From assembly GCF_964340395.1 (NCBI RefSeq), contig NC_135554.1, positions 19,636,592 to 19,700,591 of the forward strand: a stretch of 64,000 nucleotides of DNA, in the 5' to 3' direction. This document shows, piece after piece, positions 45,068 to 59,011 of the stretch. The position numbers and the translations under genes were made by a program. Below the pieces are notes generated by a model. The model was not told where the DNA came from, made no database searches, and was given only the letters and a program-made list of their open reading frames with translations. The stretch comes from Glandiceps talaboti. Lineage: Eukaryota; Hemichordata; Enteropneusta; Spengelidae. Position 1 is the stretch's first letter; every line of letters starts with the position of its first letter.

Positions 45068-45360
45068 CAAATAGTAATGACAAAGGAGTGCAAATGTGAT
45101 GTACTTGGGGCATTTGCTTGGAGTGTTCTCATAAACTGGTGTGCCGCAGAAAACACTGCAAGCACAGACTCAAGTATCGTCCTAGCTCTCACGCAACATT
45201 GGGTCTCGTTGTTAATACATACCTCCACAATTATAACAAATTTCGTAATACTGTAAACTTTGCATTCATGTGATTTCACAAACTCATTTGTAAACAGGTA
45301 TGCAAATAATGTTTGTGGTAAATATATTGCACCACAGCGCAAATGCCGATAATAAATGTT
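45068..45360. mobile_element. Foldback element family, diverged copy
   Basis: It shares GATGTACTTGGGGCATTTGC, GTGTTCTC and GCCGCAGAAAACACTGCAAG with 45787-45920. It also shares GCAAATAATGTTTGTGGTA with the segment near 46104. Confidence 0.6.
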
Positions 45361-45786
45361 TGCATTTTAGTCAAGTAATCACTGGTCCATATTAAAGTAT
45401 ACAATCATAAAAAATTAAAATTCAGAGAAATTTTGACGGAAATGTTGAAGTGCTTTTAGACGACCGACATATTTCACACAATTTACTTTAGGTCAGTGAC
45501 TTTCCTACATTTGTGTTTCCAGTAGCAGCACAATGAATTACCAAATCAATGGAGTGTGACAACTACATGTATGCATTCCCACAGAGCACTTAACTTTCAA
45601 TTTCCACTGTATAAGGCTACCTTGATTATGTCACATACACCAAATTATAATGTATCGGTATTTGCACTTCTAATTCTAAGCCGGCCACTGTGCCGTACAT
45701 CACATTTCTTTTTCAGAGATATTGAGATATTGTAACTGATGAACAAGTAGAAATCAAATGCGGTAAAAACTTGCAAAAGTTATATT

Positions 45787-45973
45787 ACAGAAACCCATGA
45801 TGTGCAAGTGTGGCATACTTGGGGTAAATTGGCAAGAGTGCTTGCAGTGTTCTCGCCAGCCATACTTTTGTAAGCATAACAAGTGCGGCAGAAAACACTG
45901 CAGCAAGCAAGAGTTCAAATATTGAAATATCCCTCAGTACCCACACTGGCACTCACATGGCATGGGGTTCTGT
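45787..45973. mobile_element. Foldback element, about 187 bp
   Basis: The left arm (ACAGAAACCCATGATGTG, CAAGTGTGGCATACTTGGGG) pairs with the right arm (CCCACACTGGCACTCACATG, GCATGGGGTTCTGT). An inner pairing joins GAGTGCTTGCAGTGTTCTC with GAAAACACTGCAGCAAGC. Confidence 0.75.
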
Positions 45974-46689
45974 TATTATTACATAATATGTCTTTCCAAA
46001 ACAGCAAAAATCCATAAATGATACTGTGCAATCGTGCACTTTTGTGTAAAATGAACAATCATGCCTTCATTTGCATATCATTTGCATGCATGCAGGCATG
46101 CAATAATGTTTTTGGTATAATATAATTGCAGTGCAGTGCAAATACCACTACAACCTGTACTGTGCATGCGCAAGGGTGCAAATAATAGCTGGTACACTCC
46201 ATATATTTGTACTAACAATGGATACAACATTGCTGTACATCCTGTTTTTAGGACAAGACTTTTTGGTGTATGATCTATATATTTTTTTTTTATTTCAGTC
46301 AAACCATTCATTTCATTGAACAAGGATGAATAATATTTGAACAGAACCATCTGTCATCTGTATAGTACATTTTGAAAACAATATTTTTTTACATCTAAAA
46401 ATTTCACGACAACATTCAGTTTTTAACATATTGTAGTTTTTTTTACATTTTTGTGCCAAAATTCTTATTTCACTGAACTTTCATCATTTCAATATTCTGA
46501 TCATCAGAAAACTGAATATAACTGGACGTTGTATTGACTAAATATATCATAATCTCTGTACAGTGGCAAAATGTTTCATATTTGCATATGTCACTAATTC
46601 TGCTTTGAAGCTTCCACAAGGCTATAAATAGACGGCTGACAGTCTGTGGTACACTCGTATTAAAATTACTATAAATACTGGGTTATATT

Positions 46690-46995
46690 TAATATATATT
46701 TCTATGAGATTTATGTGAGTGCTAATCCTTTCGCATTGCATAACTAGAATTCTGCCTTCAGTGTCCAATACATGACATTTTTGTGGGATTTTTATGAGCT
46801 TCCCTTTGCATTATGTCATTAAAATGGTGTTTTCAAAGTTCAAATGACAATCTTTTTGTGGATTCGGAGTGCGTGCTCCTTCGCATTTTGTTATTAAAAC
46901 CATGTCTTCAGAATTAAAATGATATTTTTATGGGCTTTTCAGTGCTTCCCTTACATTACATCATATTCATTAAAAATGTGTTTTCAGAGTTAAAG
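46690..46995. repeat. Degenerate tandem repeat of about 90 bp
   Basis: Three to four diverged units sharing CTTCGCATT, (A/C)ATTAAAA...TGT(C/T)TTCA and TTTTTATGGGCTTTT-like blocks. Confidence 0.5.
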
Positions 46996-48196
46996 TTATG
47001 ATACAAAAAAAACAATACTATTTTTGAAAAAAAGAAAAAAAGAGGCACAATACGACTGTCGACAGTCTCATCTACAAAAGAAATCAGATGTGAACAATGC
47101 CCTCTATGTCGACAACCTTTAATTACATTTTATCAATTAATAATACCACTCCTCTTATCACAAGCCTAATTAATTTCCCATTACATTCTCTTTAAAAATC
47201 AATAAAATGTCTTTTAATCAAATTTACTGTATTCAATTACAACATTACTGTATTTCTATCGGACTGGAATTTTTCTGAATCGAAATGTCACAACGTCTAT
47301 AGCAGAATTGAATACAAACCTTGACTCAATGTTTATGATATTGTGTAATTTGTTAAATTATCAGCAAGTAATGTAATCCATCCTAGAAAACATTTGCTAG
47401 ATTACTTTTGAAACATTGAGGTTATAATTACTTTTTGGGGTCCACGTTAAATTGTAGGTGTTTGTCACCTGTGTGGACTGTTTGACTTTTGTCAAAATTA
47501 AATAAATACAAAAATAATAGCATATTGCTGCGGATTCTGTTTTCAAGGAATTTACCTTAAAGTTTGAAGTCCTCATTTGTATTTTATTTCCAATAGCACT
47601 AGAAAACATAAATTGTCTAAAAAATATATTTTACGATGGATTTTACATTAACACGAGAATCACTAGAAATAAAACAAATTAAACTGAATTACTGGTTTAG
47701 CTACGCTATAGGCACTACCATAAACAGTGCAGTTTTTTTAATTGTCTGGCTCTCTGTGCTATTAAAGGATTTGGAGCTATAATATCAAACATTGGCAAAT
47801 ATAGTAAAACATGCAGAACTGTCATTGATTTGTATCTTTTCACAATTTTGTTGGCGAGGGAGTGGCGTCGTGGTAAAATATTCATGAAATTACAGTAGAT
47901 TTTAACTACTTCAACTGGCTTTAAAAAACACTGCGTGATCTGCATAAACTGTATGTACATTATAAAACATATTTATATTTTGGCTGTTCTGGGTGACAAC
48001 TTTGTCAAACTAGTTATACAGAATGCAAGCCTATAACTCCCAAAAGCCTCTTCACCAAATAAAACAGGTTTAATACAACAATAACTTTAACAATAAATAT
48101 ATCTCTATGTTGTTTTTGCATGTAATATTTTTTTCACTCTTCCTTATGGCTTGAATAACATTGTTTTTTTCTTAAATAATAAGGAAAAGACTTTTA

Positions 48197-48559
48197 GGCC
48201 AAAAAAAATATATATCTGGTTCTGGTCAGGGTAAACTTTCTAAAGTGGTGTGACGACGCGAATTTTTTTTTTTCTAATTTTTTTTTTTTTGCAAATTAGT
48301 AAATACACATTTTTTTACACTTAAAATACTCTGTTCTATCATATTTATCTCTTGAAAAACTTCCTTTTTCTTTGAAGCAGTTTAGGCTTTGTATTTAAGC
48401 AGTCTTGGCATGTAGGGTAGATTTCAGCTGCTTGTTCTCCTGATATCAGGAATAAATAAGGAACGGGAAAGCAAAAATTATCGAAAAAAAAGGATCGACG
48501 CGGGGGTATTCAGGGCATGCGCGCGCTGACCAGAACCAGATATATATATTTTTTTGGCC
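48197..48559. mobile_element. PIF/Harbinger-like MITE, copy 3
   Basis: 363 bp, ends GGCCAAAAAAAA...TTTTTTTGGCC, flanked by TTA on both sides (48194-48196 and 48560-48562). The terminal inverted repeats are the longest of the four, about 35 bp including ATATATATCTGGTTCTGGTC. Confidence 0.9.
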
Positions 48560-49082
48560 TTATGACAATATAAAAAATTCATTGTACATAATTAAGTAAA
48601 TGACTTCTATTGTATGACTATTAGAAGACTGTATGAGTCAATGAGGAGTCAACTGACAATTATGTTCAGCAGGGGTTGGGGTGGGGGTGGGGGTGATTTT
48701 GTTCCTTTGCTAGGGGTACAACATACAACCCCATCATTTCGAAGTGTCACACACACTGCATAACAAAATATTTGAAATGTATTGCCAGGTATGACGAAGC
48801 ATACAACTTTGAGTTATTTTCTACGTTTAGCTCTGACTACAACCAATTTGTCATGTGGTGAAAGGATTCAGAAAGCATTCAAAAATACCATACAGATCAA
48901 AGGTGACATTCAGGTGATTGATCAGTATCAGTATTGGAGTGATTAATTATGTCTGTATGTATGATGTAAATGTTTTATTTCAAATGACACATTTGACTTT
49001 AGCTGGTAAATACAGAAACTATATAGTATGCATTTATATTGCAAACCTCATGTTTTACTTATGCTGGGTTATAAGTACCAGA

Positions 49083-49112
49083 AAGTGTGTGTGTGTGTGT
49101 GTATGTGTGTGC
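49083..49112. repeat. GT microsatellite
   Basis: A short (GT)n run with one TATG interruption. Confidence 0.9.
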
Positions 49113-51948
49113 TCTATTTCAAATGACATATTTAACTTTAGCTGGTATGTACGTGCTACATACAGTTGTACTGTGTGTCATTTTATAACAAATAACTCTC
49201 TAGATTTTACATTTTAAAGGCCTACTTCTGATTTGAAATTGAGGTGTGAAACAGCCAGTGTACCTTCTAATGATAGCCAAGTTTTGTTGTTGTGAGTCAA
49301 AATGCGAAAAACTGGGATTTTATGTGAGTCACCACATAGTAAGAGATAGGGGAACACCACATTTTAGTGCATCACTACAAATTGTATGCATTAATAGTGG
49401 CACATCAAATTGGCTTAGAGGGCACACTGGTGTGAAAAAGGGTTGTTTGTTGGAGCTAGAGAAAAAGTTAAAAGAAACAGATCCCATGTAATGGCTTGTG
49501 GCGACACTTAAGATAACACATGTGCATTGATCCAGGATTGAAACAATTTGTATTGCCCTTTAAATGGAGACTACATCATAATGGCAAAACCAGTCAGTGT
49601 TGTTTGCTTTTGGGAAAAACCATGGAATTGGGGTATTAGTATAATGGTTTTACTAAATGTAACTATAGGGTTTAGTACTAACCGTAGTAACAACAAGGGA
49701 AAATCAGGCAAAACATACATTGTTACTAATTCAGTTTATCATAATTTTGTGTGGAACTGTCGTAACACATGACTAGAGAAGAATCTCAAGTACATTTTAC
49801 CTACTTACCATCCTTTATAGCAAAAAACACTAATTTACTCAGTATAGAGTAAAAAATGGAATGAACTAGTTTAGCACTAAAGTGCACATTTCACAGCAAA
49901 TATAGATTCAAATGGAACAAAACCTTCAAGATTTAAAGAAAATAAAAATGCACAAATCAAACAAAAAAGCTGTAAACACAAATAAAACTAAAGATCTGAA
50001 TGGATAGAATTTGAGTAAGGAAAGAAAATACAAGTGATTTGTACTCATTAATCCACCAAGTATATATTAAAAAAACCATGATACTAATTGAAGATAAACA
50101 TTTATACATCCAAAATACCACTGTTATTTAAGAAGTACTAAATAAATTGAAGAGTAAACTTTGGAAAATGACATGATCGGAATTGCAATAGCAGGTTGAA
50201 TCCTTCCCTTTTCTGACTCCCTAACTAGGTCACAAATATAAAAATCTTAGTGGTATGATCAGCTACCACCGCTCTGCATTCTTGCTGATTGATAAAAGAT
50301 AGCAAAGTTGGCACAATATCAATATTTATCTTTTGTGTTTTCTTGGAATCTAAACAACACAGGAAATTAAATCGGAGCAATTACCATGCCCGACAAACAA
50401 CTTAAATATTCTATATGCTTATGTTAATTATCATCCCAAGTACATTTTGCAAAGGTGAACTTGTTTACAGACCAGATGTACATGATACAAGTCACACAAC
50501 CCATTCTGTTGACAGTATTTGATCCAATGGACATGTTTATACTATAGTCTGCCTTTATGAGTGGTAACGATTTGTGTACATAAATTACAATTTTGAATAC
50601 TACTGGAATGCAGACATACAGATGAGCAAATACTGGCCTATAAATTCCAGCTGCTCACGAACAGGTATACACATTAATGAGAAAGTACTATTAATAAATT
50701 TTGAACAAAGATGACTGCAAAATAATATGTCGCACTAAACAATTCCCCGTGAAACCTATCTGTGTTAAATTCATGTCATAGGTAATACTCAGCCAGATTT
50801 ACACTAATGGATAAAGGTATTTTCTTCAGAAACATTTCTGCATTTATGACAAGTTAATTCACACTTCTATTTCACGATGCTGAAAAAATGTAAATTAAAT
50901 GATCTCCATACCAATGATATCATTCAAATTGATTCTATAGATCAGACGATTATCAACAACATCTAGAATGATCAAAATATCTTGTAAATAAAAGAGTGCT
51001 CATAAAAATTACTTCTGAATCAATACCAGTACTTATTTTGCAATAATGTAGTCAGCCATTGACCGAATTGTCATCATGACTTGGTTATTTTTGTGTCAAT
51101 TTTGATGTTTAAACCAAAACAGATGTTAGCATATGTTATCTTCTATATGGGATTATAAATAATACTTTGTCATGCCAACACATTTGTAATACATCATGTT
51201 GGTCAATATTCACACATCTAATGTCATTCAACCTTGGATTCATCTGGTCCATCTAACACATGAGTTGCCTTTTATATGGAGTCATCTAGTCCATCAAATA
51301 TCAGTATTCAAGATTTTTCCATATGGCACCATGATATCGGCAACAGAGAAGGAGAAGTTAATATCATTGATAATTAAATATTAAGTTTGGAAGAGACCTT
51401 ACATTGACTGAAAGTCAAGGAAAAATGGCATGTATTTGTACTGTAATGCATTTCATATGAAGTTTTAAATTTACATAATGAGAAAATGTTAAACATAAAG
51501 TTTACCAAATCTCAAATTTAACTTTTTTTTAAAGACTATTGCCACTAAATAGACTTATGTCTGGCTTCAAGTTTAAGTTTGAACTTTGGAATTTTTGAGA
51601 AAAAAAAATTTCTTTTTCAGATATAGCAAAAAACATAAATTATACCAACTATTTTAAAAAGTGTTTTAATAATGTTTGATAAAACCATTTCTGTCAAACA
51701 TTGGTACAAATCTTGTTCATTTTGAAATTCATAATTCATGTCTGACTTCAAATTTAAAGTGTGACAAAAAGAGACAAGAAAAAGAAAGATCTTGTGTCAT
51801 CTAGATTTGTTGAAAGAGAAGGTGACAAATGCTTGTGCAGTTCCTTGTATAATTTGAGTTGGGGTCAAAGCTTAAAAATACAAAGATGTACAAATTAACA
51901 ATAAGATTTCATATTATACTAGCCTATAATGTAAGGGTTACCAATCTG

Positions 51949-52243
51949 ATTTCCATCATTTTGTGTTGTTTGTTTTGTTCCGAGTAATTGACGCTTTTCC
52001 ACATCTGAACCTGTGTAACAGACAATCGCGTTTGAATCTCGCGCTTTCGATTGGCCAATCAGGATGAGCGCTACGTTGGCAGCTACACACACTGGAGAAA
52101 TTGAAGCATGCTGATTGGTTGTGAAAACCTTACAATATTGTCAACACATTCAATGGGATTTTCTATTACACAGGTTCAGATGTGGGAATTCAGGTGGCGA
52201 TTACTCGGAACAAAACAATTAAACTACACAAAACGATGGAAAT
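51949..52243. mobile_element. MITE, about 295 bp, with inverted repeats of about 70 bp
   Basis: The left arm (ATTTCCATCATTTTGTGT, TTTTGTTCCGAGTAAT, CCACATCTGAACCTGTGTAA) is mirrored by the right arm (TTACACAGGTTCAGATGTGG, ATTACTCGGAACAAAA, ACACAAAACGATGGAAAT). The centre has CGATTGGCCAATCA and is richer in CpG than its surroundings. No coding capacity. Confidence 0.88.
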
Positions 52244-52799
52244 AGAGGTAAATAAAGGCATCTAGCCACTTTTACGACATCAGATTTTAATCAGATTGGG
52301 GTTCTACCAGTGATTTCTGATTCATGTTTCAGTATGCAGTAAATACTTAAAACTCCTTTTTATTTCAAAACACGAGTGACAAAAAATACACAAACACTGA
52401 GACAATGTCTCTTTCAACTACAGGCACATGTTTATAAGATACACACAGTAATAACAAAATGGCGTAATGCTTGAAACAAATTTGGAGAATAGCTTTGAGC
52501 AAAATATACATATGGGTCATATGATTTTGTATAGTAATTTCAATGTGCCACAACTTAACGAAGTAAGCAGCAAACATTGTACAGTAAATTAAGTACACAA
52601 TGTACATGACTTTCTGAAAGGAAACTACGTTATCAAATTGAGTGCATAGTGAATATCGATTGATGTAGGACGATTACAAAGTTGGCAAAAAAATCAATAT
52701 TTAGAATGATAATGATTATTTTCTTTTAACCGGTTTTAAGTCAAAGTTGTGGCATGATTACTGGAGGAATGTCATATTCAGATTTAGATTTGGTTTGAT

Positions 52800-52879
52800 T
52801 GTATGTATGTATGTATGTATGTGTGTATGTATGTATGTATGTATGTATGTATGTATGTATGTATGTGTGTGTGTGTATG

Positions 52880-52910
<31 letters not shown>

Positions 52911-53088
52911 GTATGTATGTATGTATGTATGTATGTATGTATGTGTGTGTATGTATGTATGTATGTATGTATGTATGTATGCATGCATGTATGTATGTAT
53001 GTGTGTGTGTATGTATGTATGTATGTATGTATGTATGTATGTATGTATGTATGTATGTATGTATGTATGTATGTATGTATGTATGTAC
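52800..53088. repeat. GTAT microsatellite
   Basis: About 290 bp of (GTAT)n with GTGT and GCAT interruptions. The open frames on both strands are artefacts. Confidence 0.98.
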
Positions 53089-53689
53089 AGACGCAAGTTA
53101 TAAAATTACTAAATTTACTAGTTTTTTTCAGCACAATATACAAAAACCCAACATGACACTTCCATTAGGTATGAAAATTCAATTAATCTCTGAACAATAC
53201 ATTCTATACAAGCATTTACTTTCAGTTCAGCAAGGGAGTACATGTATGTGAAATAATTAATGTGATAAAGATCTCAATATCCATGTACATACACTGTACA
53301 GTGTACATGTTCAATTACACAATAATGCTATTTATCAAATTCTATACTACAGTTGTAATGGTAACTATGTCTCAAATCAGGGCTGGCACCTGAGGTGAGG
53401 TATAGATTTTTCCAATGTCATACTATACTCCTTCACCTTCATGTCAGCTGGAATCAACTGGGCTTTAGATGATTTGGTTGCATTCTATGACTAATTTGAC
53501 TATCATCTGAGAAGGAGACGTAAATGTTGTTGATAATTGGGAACTAGCAGTCAACCAATGACGGCTCATTATTGATTGTTATGATGATAACATGGATCTA
53601 ACAAAACCAATTCATATCTTTAGAAAACCACAGAAGAGCCAGCCTGGCAAATTAAAGTCTAAGAAGAGTTAAGAATAGGTCAGCATATC

Positions 53690-54600
53690 TCCCACTGGGA
53701 AATCTGTCAGGGGAAACAGAAGTATCAACAGTGCTCCATTCATTAATAATTGCTTAATTTTAAGCAAGTACGAAGATGTACATACATGTGTAGCAGTGTG
53801 CCCTCTAATAAGCCAATTTGACACTACTGATGCATCAAATTTCTAGTGACTCACTAAAATTTGGTGTTCACATATCTCTTATATATCTTGTGACTCAAAT
53901 GAAATGACAATTTTTATCAGTTCAACTCACAACAACAAAATTTGGCAATCATTAGAAGGCACACTAGTTGTTTAGGTTGCAGTAAACTTTCAAATCGATG
54001 ATTCAAGAACTAAACTATCAGAAAAGACACGTTACACTGCTGTTTTCAGCAACTACAGATTAGAGAGAACGTTATGTCAATAAAACAGATACAGGATTGA
54101 TCTCCATTCTGTAATAATTGCTTAGCTTAAGGCATGTCAATTAAATTCTTTGTTTGCCATCCGTGTTCGGTTAAGTTTGTTGGCAGATTTTAAAAAAAAC
54201 CCACTCATTTTGTTTTTGTTCAAAATTTCTGCACAAGGATACATTCACACTATTGTAAATGGAAAGACCATTCATATATTTTCAGAATAACTACACAGGT
54301 ATCTAAATAGCTTTTTGGACAGAGAAAGACTTTCAAACTAATGAACCACTCTCACTCAACTTTCAGAAAGGATGCTTTTTATTGCCCTATTTTCAGATTT
54401 AACTACAGAAGAGATCACCTTCTAAATGAAACAGAAAGAGTGACGTTAAAAGTAAATGTACAACTAATACAACTTTCAGAAAGGATGCTAACTTATACTG
54501 CCATATTTTCAGAAACCACAGCTGACAGATCATCATGTAACTGAAACAGAAACAAATTTGTTCTTCATTCATTAATAATTATGTAAATTGAAAGTCCCAT
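53690..54600. repeat. Degenerate long-period repeat region
   Basis: Recurring blocks such as CATTCATTAATAATTGCTTA, TTTCAGAAAGGATGCT and AACTACAGA appear at irregular spacing. The small ORF at 54341 lies within it and is not supported as a gene. Confidence 0.45.
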
Positions 54601-55682
54601 TTTGGATTAGGAACAAAATTTAGGTGTAAAAAACTGTTTACTAGTATTAAAAAAAGAAGAATGATCCAATGTAATCCTTATGGTTCCACTGATGTAAGAA
54701 CGTGGGATTGAAAGGTTAGCATTAATAAGAATATATAAATTCTGTTGAACTTTTAAACTGATGAGTTCAACTTTTGAACTGGATGGTATTATATTGACCT
54801 TCTCAGAAAGTACAGATTAAGCAGGTCGGCATGTAAATGAAACGAGTGACTTATATGATGTTGACAAGATTATATCACTTGTAATCATATTGGTGACATA
54901 GTGAGTGGGTTGTAAAAGAGTAATCCATAGCAGGCAGGATGCTGGAGGACATACACATGGTATGCAATATATATATCTGTCTCTTCAAATGGCATCCTGA
55001 TCACAAGTGACATATTTCATGTGTGGGCTTTAATACTTAGGCTCAGAGAATCCTCTTCAAGTTTTAATCCACAAAATATGCTTTTTACATGTTACCCAAA
55101 CTATAATACTTTCTACTGCAGAGATGACAGGATACTTAAAAAAGAACATGCAATAATATGGGGTAGATACTTGAATGGTTTCGCCATATTTTGTATAACA
55201 GTTTTTGAGTTACAATGCTAAATACTGATTTGTCACTAAAAATATGGTCACCATTGGATAAAATATGCATACGTCATAAAAAAGTAATATGCCTATGCTT
55301 CATATAATATATCACCTTTGTGCCAGATTTGAATGAAATTAGATATTGCATATGTCACAGAAATGATGTTTATGGACAGATGGATTTAAAGACACAGATG
55401 GGGATAAAGATGGACAGCATATGGATGGAGCACATTGTAATAGTCCCCCTTCAGGAGAATAATAAATTCTACATTGTGTAGTGTATCTTGTGTATGTACA
55501 TGCATGTTGATCATGAAAAACTGCAGGTTGACTTTTCATATGACATATCATGTATCATAGAAAAGCCCTTACCGTATACAATTCTGTACTCTCAATTCAC
55601 CTTAACTACATGGATCAAATGTCAAAATGTAATCAAACGACTAGAATAGAGAGCAATGTAAAAGTCGTATGAATAAGGTTTT

Positions 55683-55975
55683 GCATACAAGTGTCCGATT
55701 TCAGAAATCTATATTTTTATTTGTACATACGTGTACAATGTATGCATGTGTTCTTTCTTCAACAATGAGGAATATAGAGAACTGTCTATCATACACATTC
55801 AGTTATGCACACAAGTGTCTTATTTCTGAAACTTAATATTTTCATTTTTTTACATTAGATATTTTCCTGTTTTGTTAAACACTCAGAAATGAGAATGATC
55901 TAACATAACATATACATTCAGTTAATATGCATACAAATGTCTTATTTCTGAAAGAAATATTTTCATTTTTTTTAT
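55683..55975. repeat. Degenerate tandem repeat of about 122 bp, three copies
   Basis: TGCATACAAGTGTC, TGCACACAAGTGTC and TGCATACAAATGTC followed by (T/C)(T/G)ATTTC(T/A)GAAA recur about every 122 bp. Confidence 0.65.
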
Positions 55976-57117
55976 GTACATATATGGTTGCATTGTCTAA
56001 CAATTGGCCATTGAAGTGAAATCCTAATCTCTCTAGAAATGAAATGATTTTAAAAAAAATGTAATTTCAAACTATGAACTCGTATTTATGATTAAAGCAA
56101 CCAATATTTAGAATGACATGCGATTTTGGAATTTGGTTTTGAGATGTACATATCGAATTTCAAACATTTGCTTTTTTGAAACTAGAATTGAAAATCAAAA
56201 TACAAATGACGTTTCACTGGTAAGTTAAGGGGCATTATTCTTTTTGATTCATTTTTGTTACTTTTTGTTTAATACATTTTGAGGGAGGCCTGGGCTTACT
56301 AATTACAAATGAAAACACAAAACAAGTATATTTGTAATTGTAACATATTGTTACTACTGAAATCTTAAAGTCTAGGAAAATGTAAACATTTAAACTTTCT
56401 ATAGTCTACTGCAATAGGCTGGAATTACTAGTATTTTGTATTTATTTGTAGAGAATCAGTGTCTGAAATGTCCTTAAATTATCTACCAATATTATATGAA
56501 CAAAAATAAAACTACAATTGTGATGCATACTGTTTCAGCAAGGTTAGGTGAAAATTGGCTATACAATTTCATTCAAGTTTAATATATACAGCTGGTTTCT
56601 AGCAACAGAAGACATACACACGCTTCAGTGAAAAAAAAATAGCAGCCATTATTGAGCTCTATAACTACTTTATGTACTAAATTCAAATGAACTTCTTCGC
56701 AGAGAATGGAAATTGTTTCCATTTGCCTGAATATTTGTCTGTGTCGTGAGTGTTTTAGCGCAAAAATACTCCACTCCATTGCTTGTAATACGCATACATG
56801 TATGGGCAACCCTGAAGGTTAAGCTTATTCTTTTCAATACCGCCACACTAAAAAGTACATGTAGCATTCAAATGATTTTTGAGAAAATCTAATGCCAGCC
56901 TGTTGCTCAAAGAATTCACACATTGTATGAGTCTATATTTATACTGAATTGTATAAAAAAAATTGTCCTGATTTCGCTTTTGCTTTTCATAGAATTTGAT
57001 TGTTACAGATATGTAGTTCAGATTTTTATAACAAAATCTCAACAGTGTAAAAAAATATGAAGAAGACATGATGTCTGTTTATTGAACAAAATGAAAAACT
57101 TTATAAACTACACTGTA

Positions 57118-57812
57118 CTACCCTTTTGGACAGGACTATCACAGGATATATATTGTACTACCCTTTTGGACAGGAGTACCACAAAGATCTAAACTGTACT
57201 TTCTACCATTTTGGACAGGAATATCACATCGATCTATACTATACTAACCTTTTGGATAGAACTACCACAGGGTTCCTTTGGACAGGTCTATCACATGGAT
57301 CTATACCGTACTACCATTTTGGACAGAACTATCATTGTATCTACACTTTGGACAGGACTACCACATGGATCTACAGTGTACTACCATTTTGGACAGGGCT
57401 ATCACAAAGAGCTAAACTGTAACACCCTCAGGGCTCCTTTCAGACAGGACTTGTATGAAGATATACATTGTGCTATCCTTTCGGACAGGACTAAACTTCT
57501 AAACTGTACTTTCTACCATTTTGGACAGGAATATCACATCGATCTATACTATACTAACCTTTTGGATAGAACTACCACAGGGTTCCTTTGGACAGGTCTA
57601 TCACATGGATCTATACCGCACTACCATTTTGGACAGAACTATCATTGTATCTACCCTTTGGACAGGACTACCACATGGATCTACAGTGTACTACCATTTT
57701 GGACAGGGCTATCACAAAGAGCTAAACTGTAACACCCTCAGGGCTCCTTTCAGACAGGACTTGTATGAAGACATACATTGTGCTATCCTTTCGGACAGGA
57801 CTAAACTTCTGG
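57118..57812. repeat. TTTTGGACAGGA-type minisatellite with a 310-bp duplication
   Basis: Short units (TACCATTTTGGACAGGAC plus TATCACATGGATCTA) repeat about every 35-60 bp. The block 57191-57500 is repeated at 57501-57810 with only about three substitutions. The long frame here is a repeat artefact, because 310 is not a multiple of three. Confidence 0.95.
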
Positions 57813-58892
57813 CAACAGGAACATTTCTATGACTCCAGAGAAAAATTTTCCCAAGTCTTAAACCTATAAAAAAAATGTATCACCTACATTCATTTATGTA
57901 ACCAATAGACACATTAACAAAAATGATAGAAGTATACCTCCTCAATCATTATTTATCAAAAATCTGGGGAAAATTATGGCAGTTTGGAATGTACATTGAC
58001 TCATACTTTGAGCACCTCAGAACCAGTGAATATAGACATGAATTGTCATGTCATAGCAGGACTACTAAGATAATCCATGCTTTCTGTTAAAAGACAATAA
58101 TTTGGTATAAAAGTTAATTATATCCTGAATTAATTATACAATTGAAACTTTCCAGTAACGTTCAAATGTTCAAATGTATTTAATTGAATTTTCATTTACA
58201 AAAATATACAATATATGAGCTGTGTAATATATTTACAATCAGGCATCTTTGTTTACAAAAATATAACTTAGCATAACTGCTTTTTTGCAGTAGTGACCTT
58301 CAGTGTTGTCATGACAATAGTTAATTAAGCTTGTCTCTATGGCTACAGATAGAGCACATAGTGATATTCCTGTGTAACCAAGGTAACTGATGCGAGTGTA
58401 AATGTACAGTTAATAACTAAATGGCAATCAGGGGGTGATATCAGGTTGTATTATTTACACTTACTTGACAATTGATTGGATTGAGTGTGGCATATACTCC
58501 CTTTGATAAGGGTGGCATGTTAATAGGTCTGGTATATAAACCATTAATGTCTGGTAAGTGTCTGCAAGGAAGCGATGCCAATGCTGCATCCTGAGAGTTG
58601 CTTATACTAAAGACGGCAGTATCTTACCCCGAAGGTAATCAAGTCAGTCACTGTTCTTGTCAATGATGTGCAGGCATCTTTTAGAGAGTATAATGTACTT
58701 GCCTTGAAGTATTAAATTCAGAACTGCTAAAAATCGAGAATATAATAAAGTCTCTAAAAAAATCATACTGTGTATACTGTGAAAATTTACTGCTCTCTTA
58801 GTTTTACTGGAATTACTGTAGATGATATTTTTGGTTCTGTTCAGTATTTGACAAAGCATATAATAATAATAATTACAATAATGTTAGTTTCT

Positions 58893-59011
58893 AAATAGCG
58901 CTTTCCCACACTGTGCTCAAAGCACTTTACATTTACTACTCCTGACATGGATCTATAGTGGCACAATGGCCCTTTATAATTCCTCAACTCCCTGGGGAGC
59001 ACACAATCCAC
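58893..59011. repeat. Dispersed repeat, copy B
   Basis: GCGCTTTCCCACACTGTGCT then CAAAGCACTTTACATTTACT and GGCACAATGGCCCTTTATAA, homologous to 26128-26245. It is preceded by an AATAAT run. Confidence 0.7.

Noticed and set aside
52747-53251. Long open frames reading VCMYVCMY / HTYIHTYI
   Set aside because: They are translations of the (GTAT)n microsatellite in every phase on both strands. The same applies to 2-270, 20969-21467 and 60294-60647.
54341-54544. 67-residue open frame
   Set aside because: Falls in a degenerate repeat region, with no similarity or splice context.
57126-57832. Open frames of up to 173 residues with repeated HFGQEYH and DRT motifs
   Set aside because: They translate the TTTTGGACAGGA minisatellite. 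The 310-bp period shifts frame and there is no initiation or splice context.
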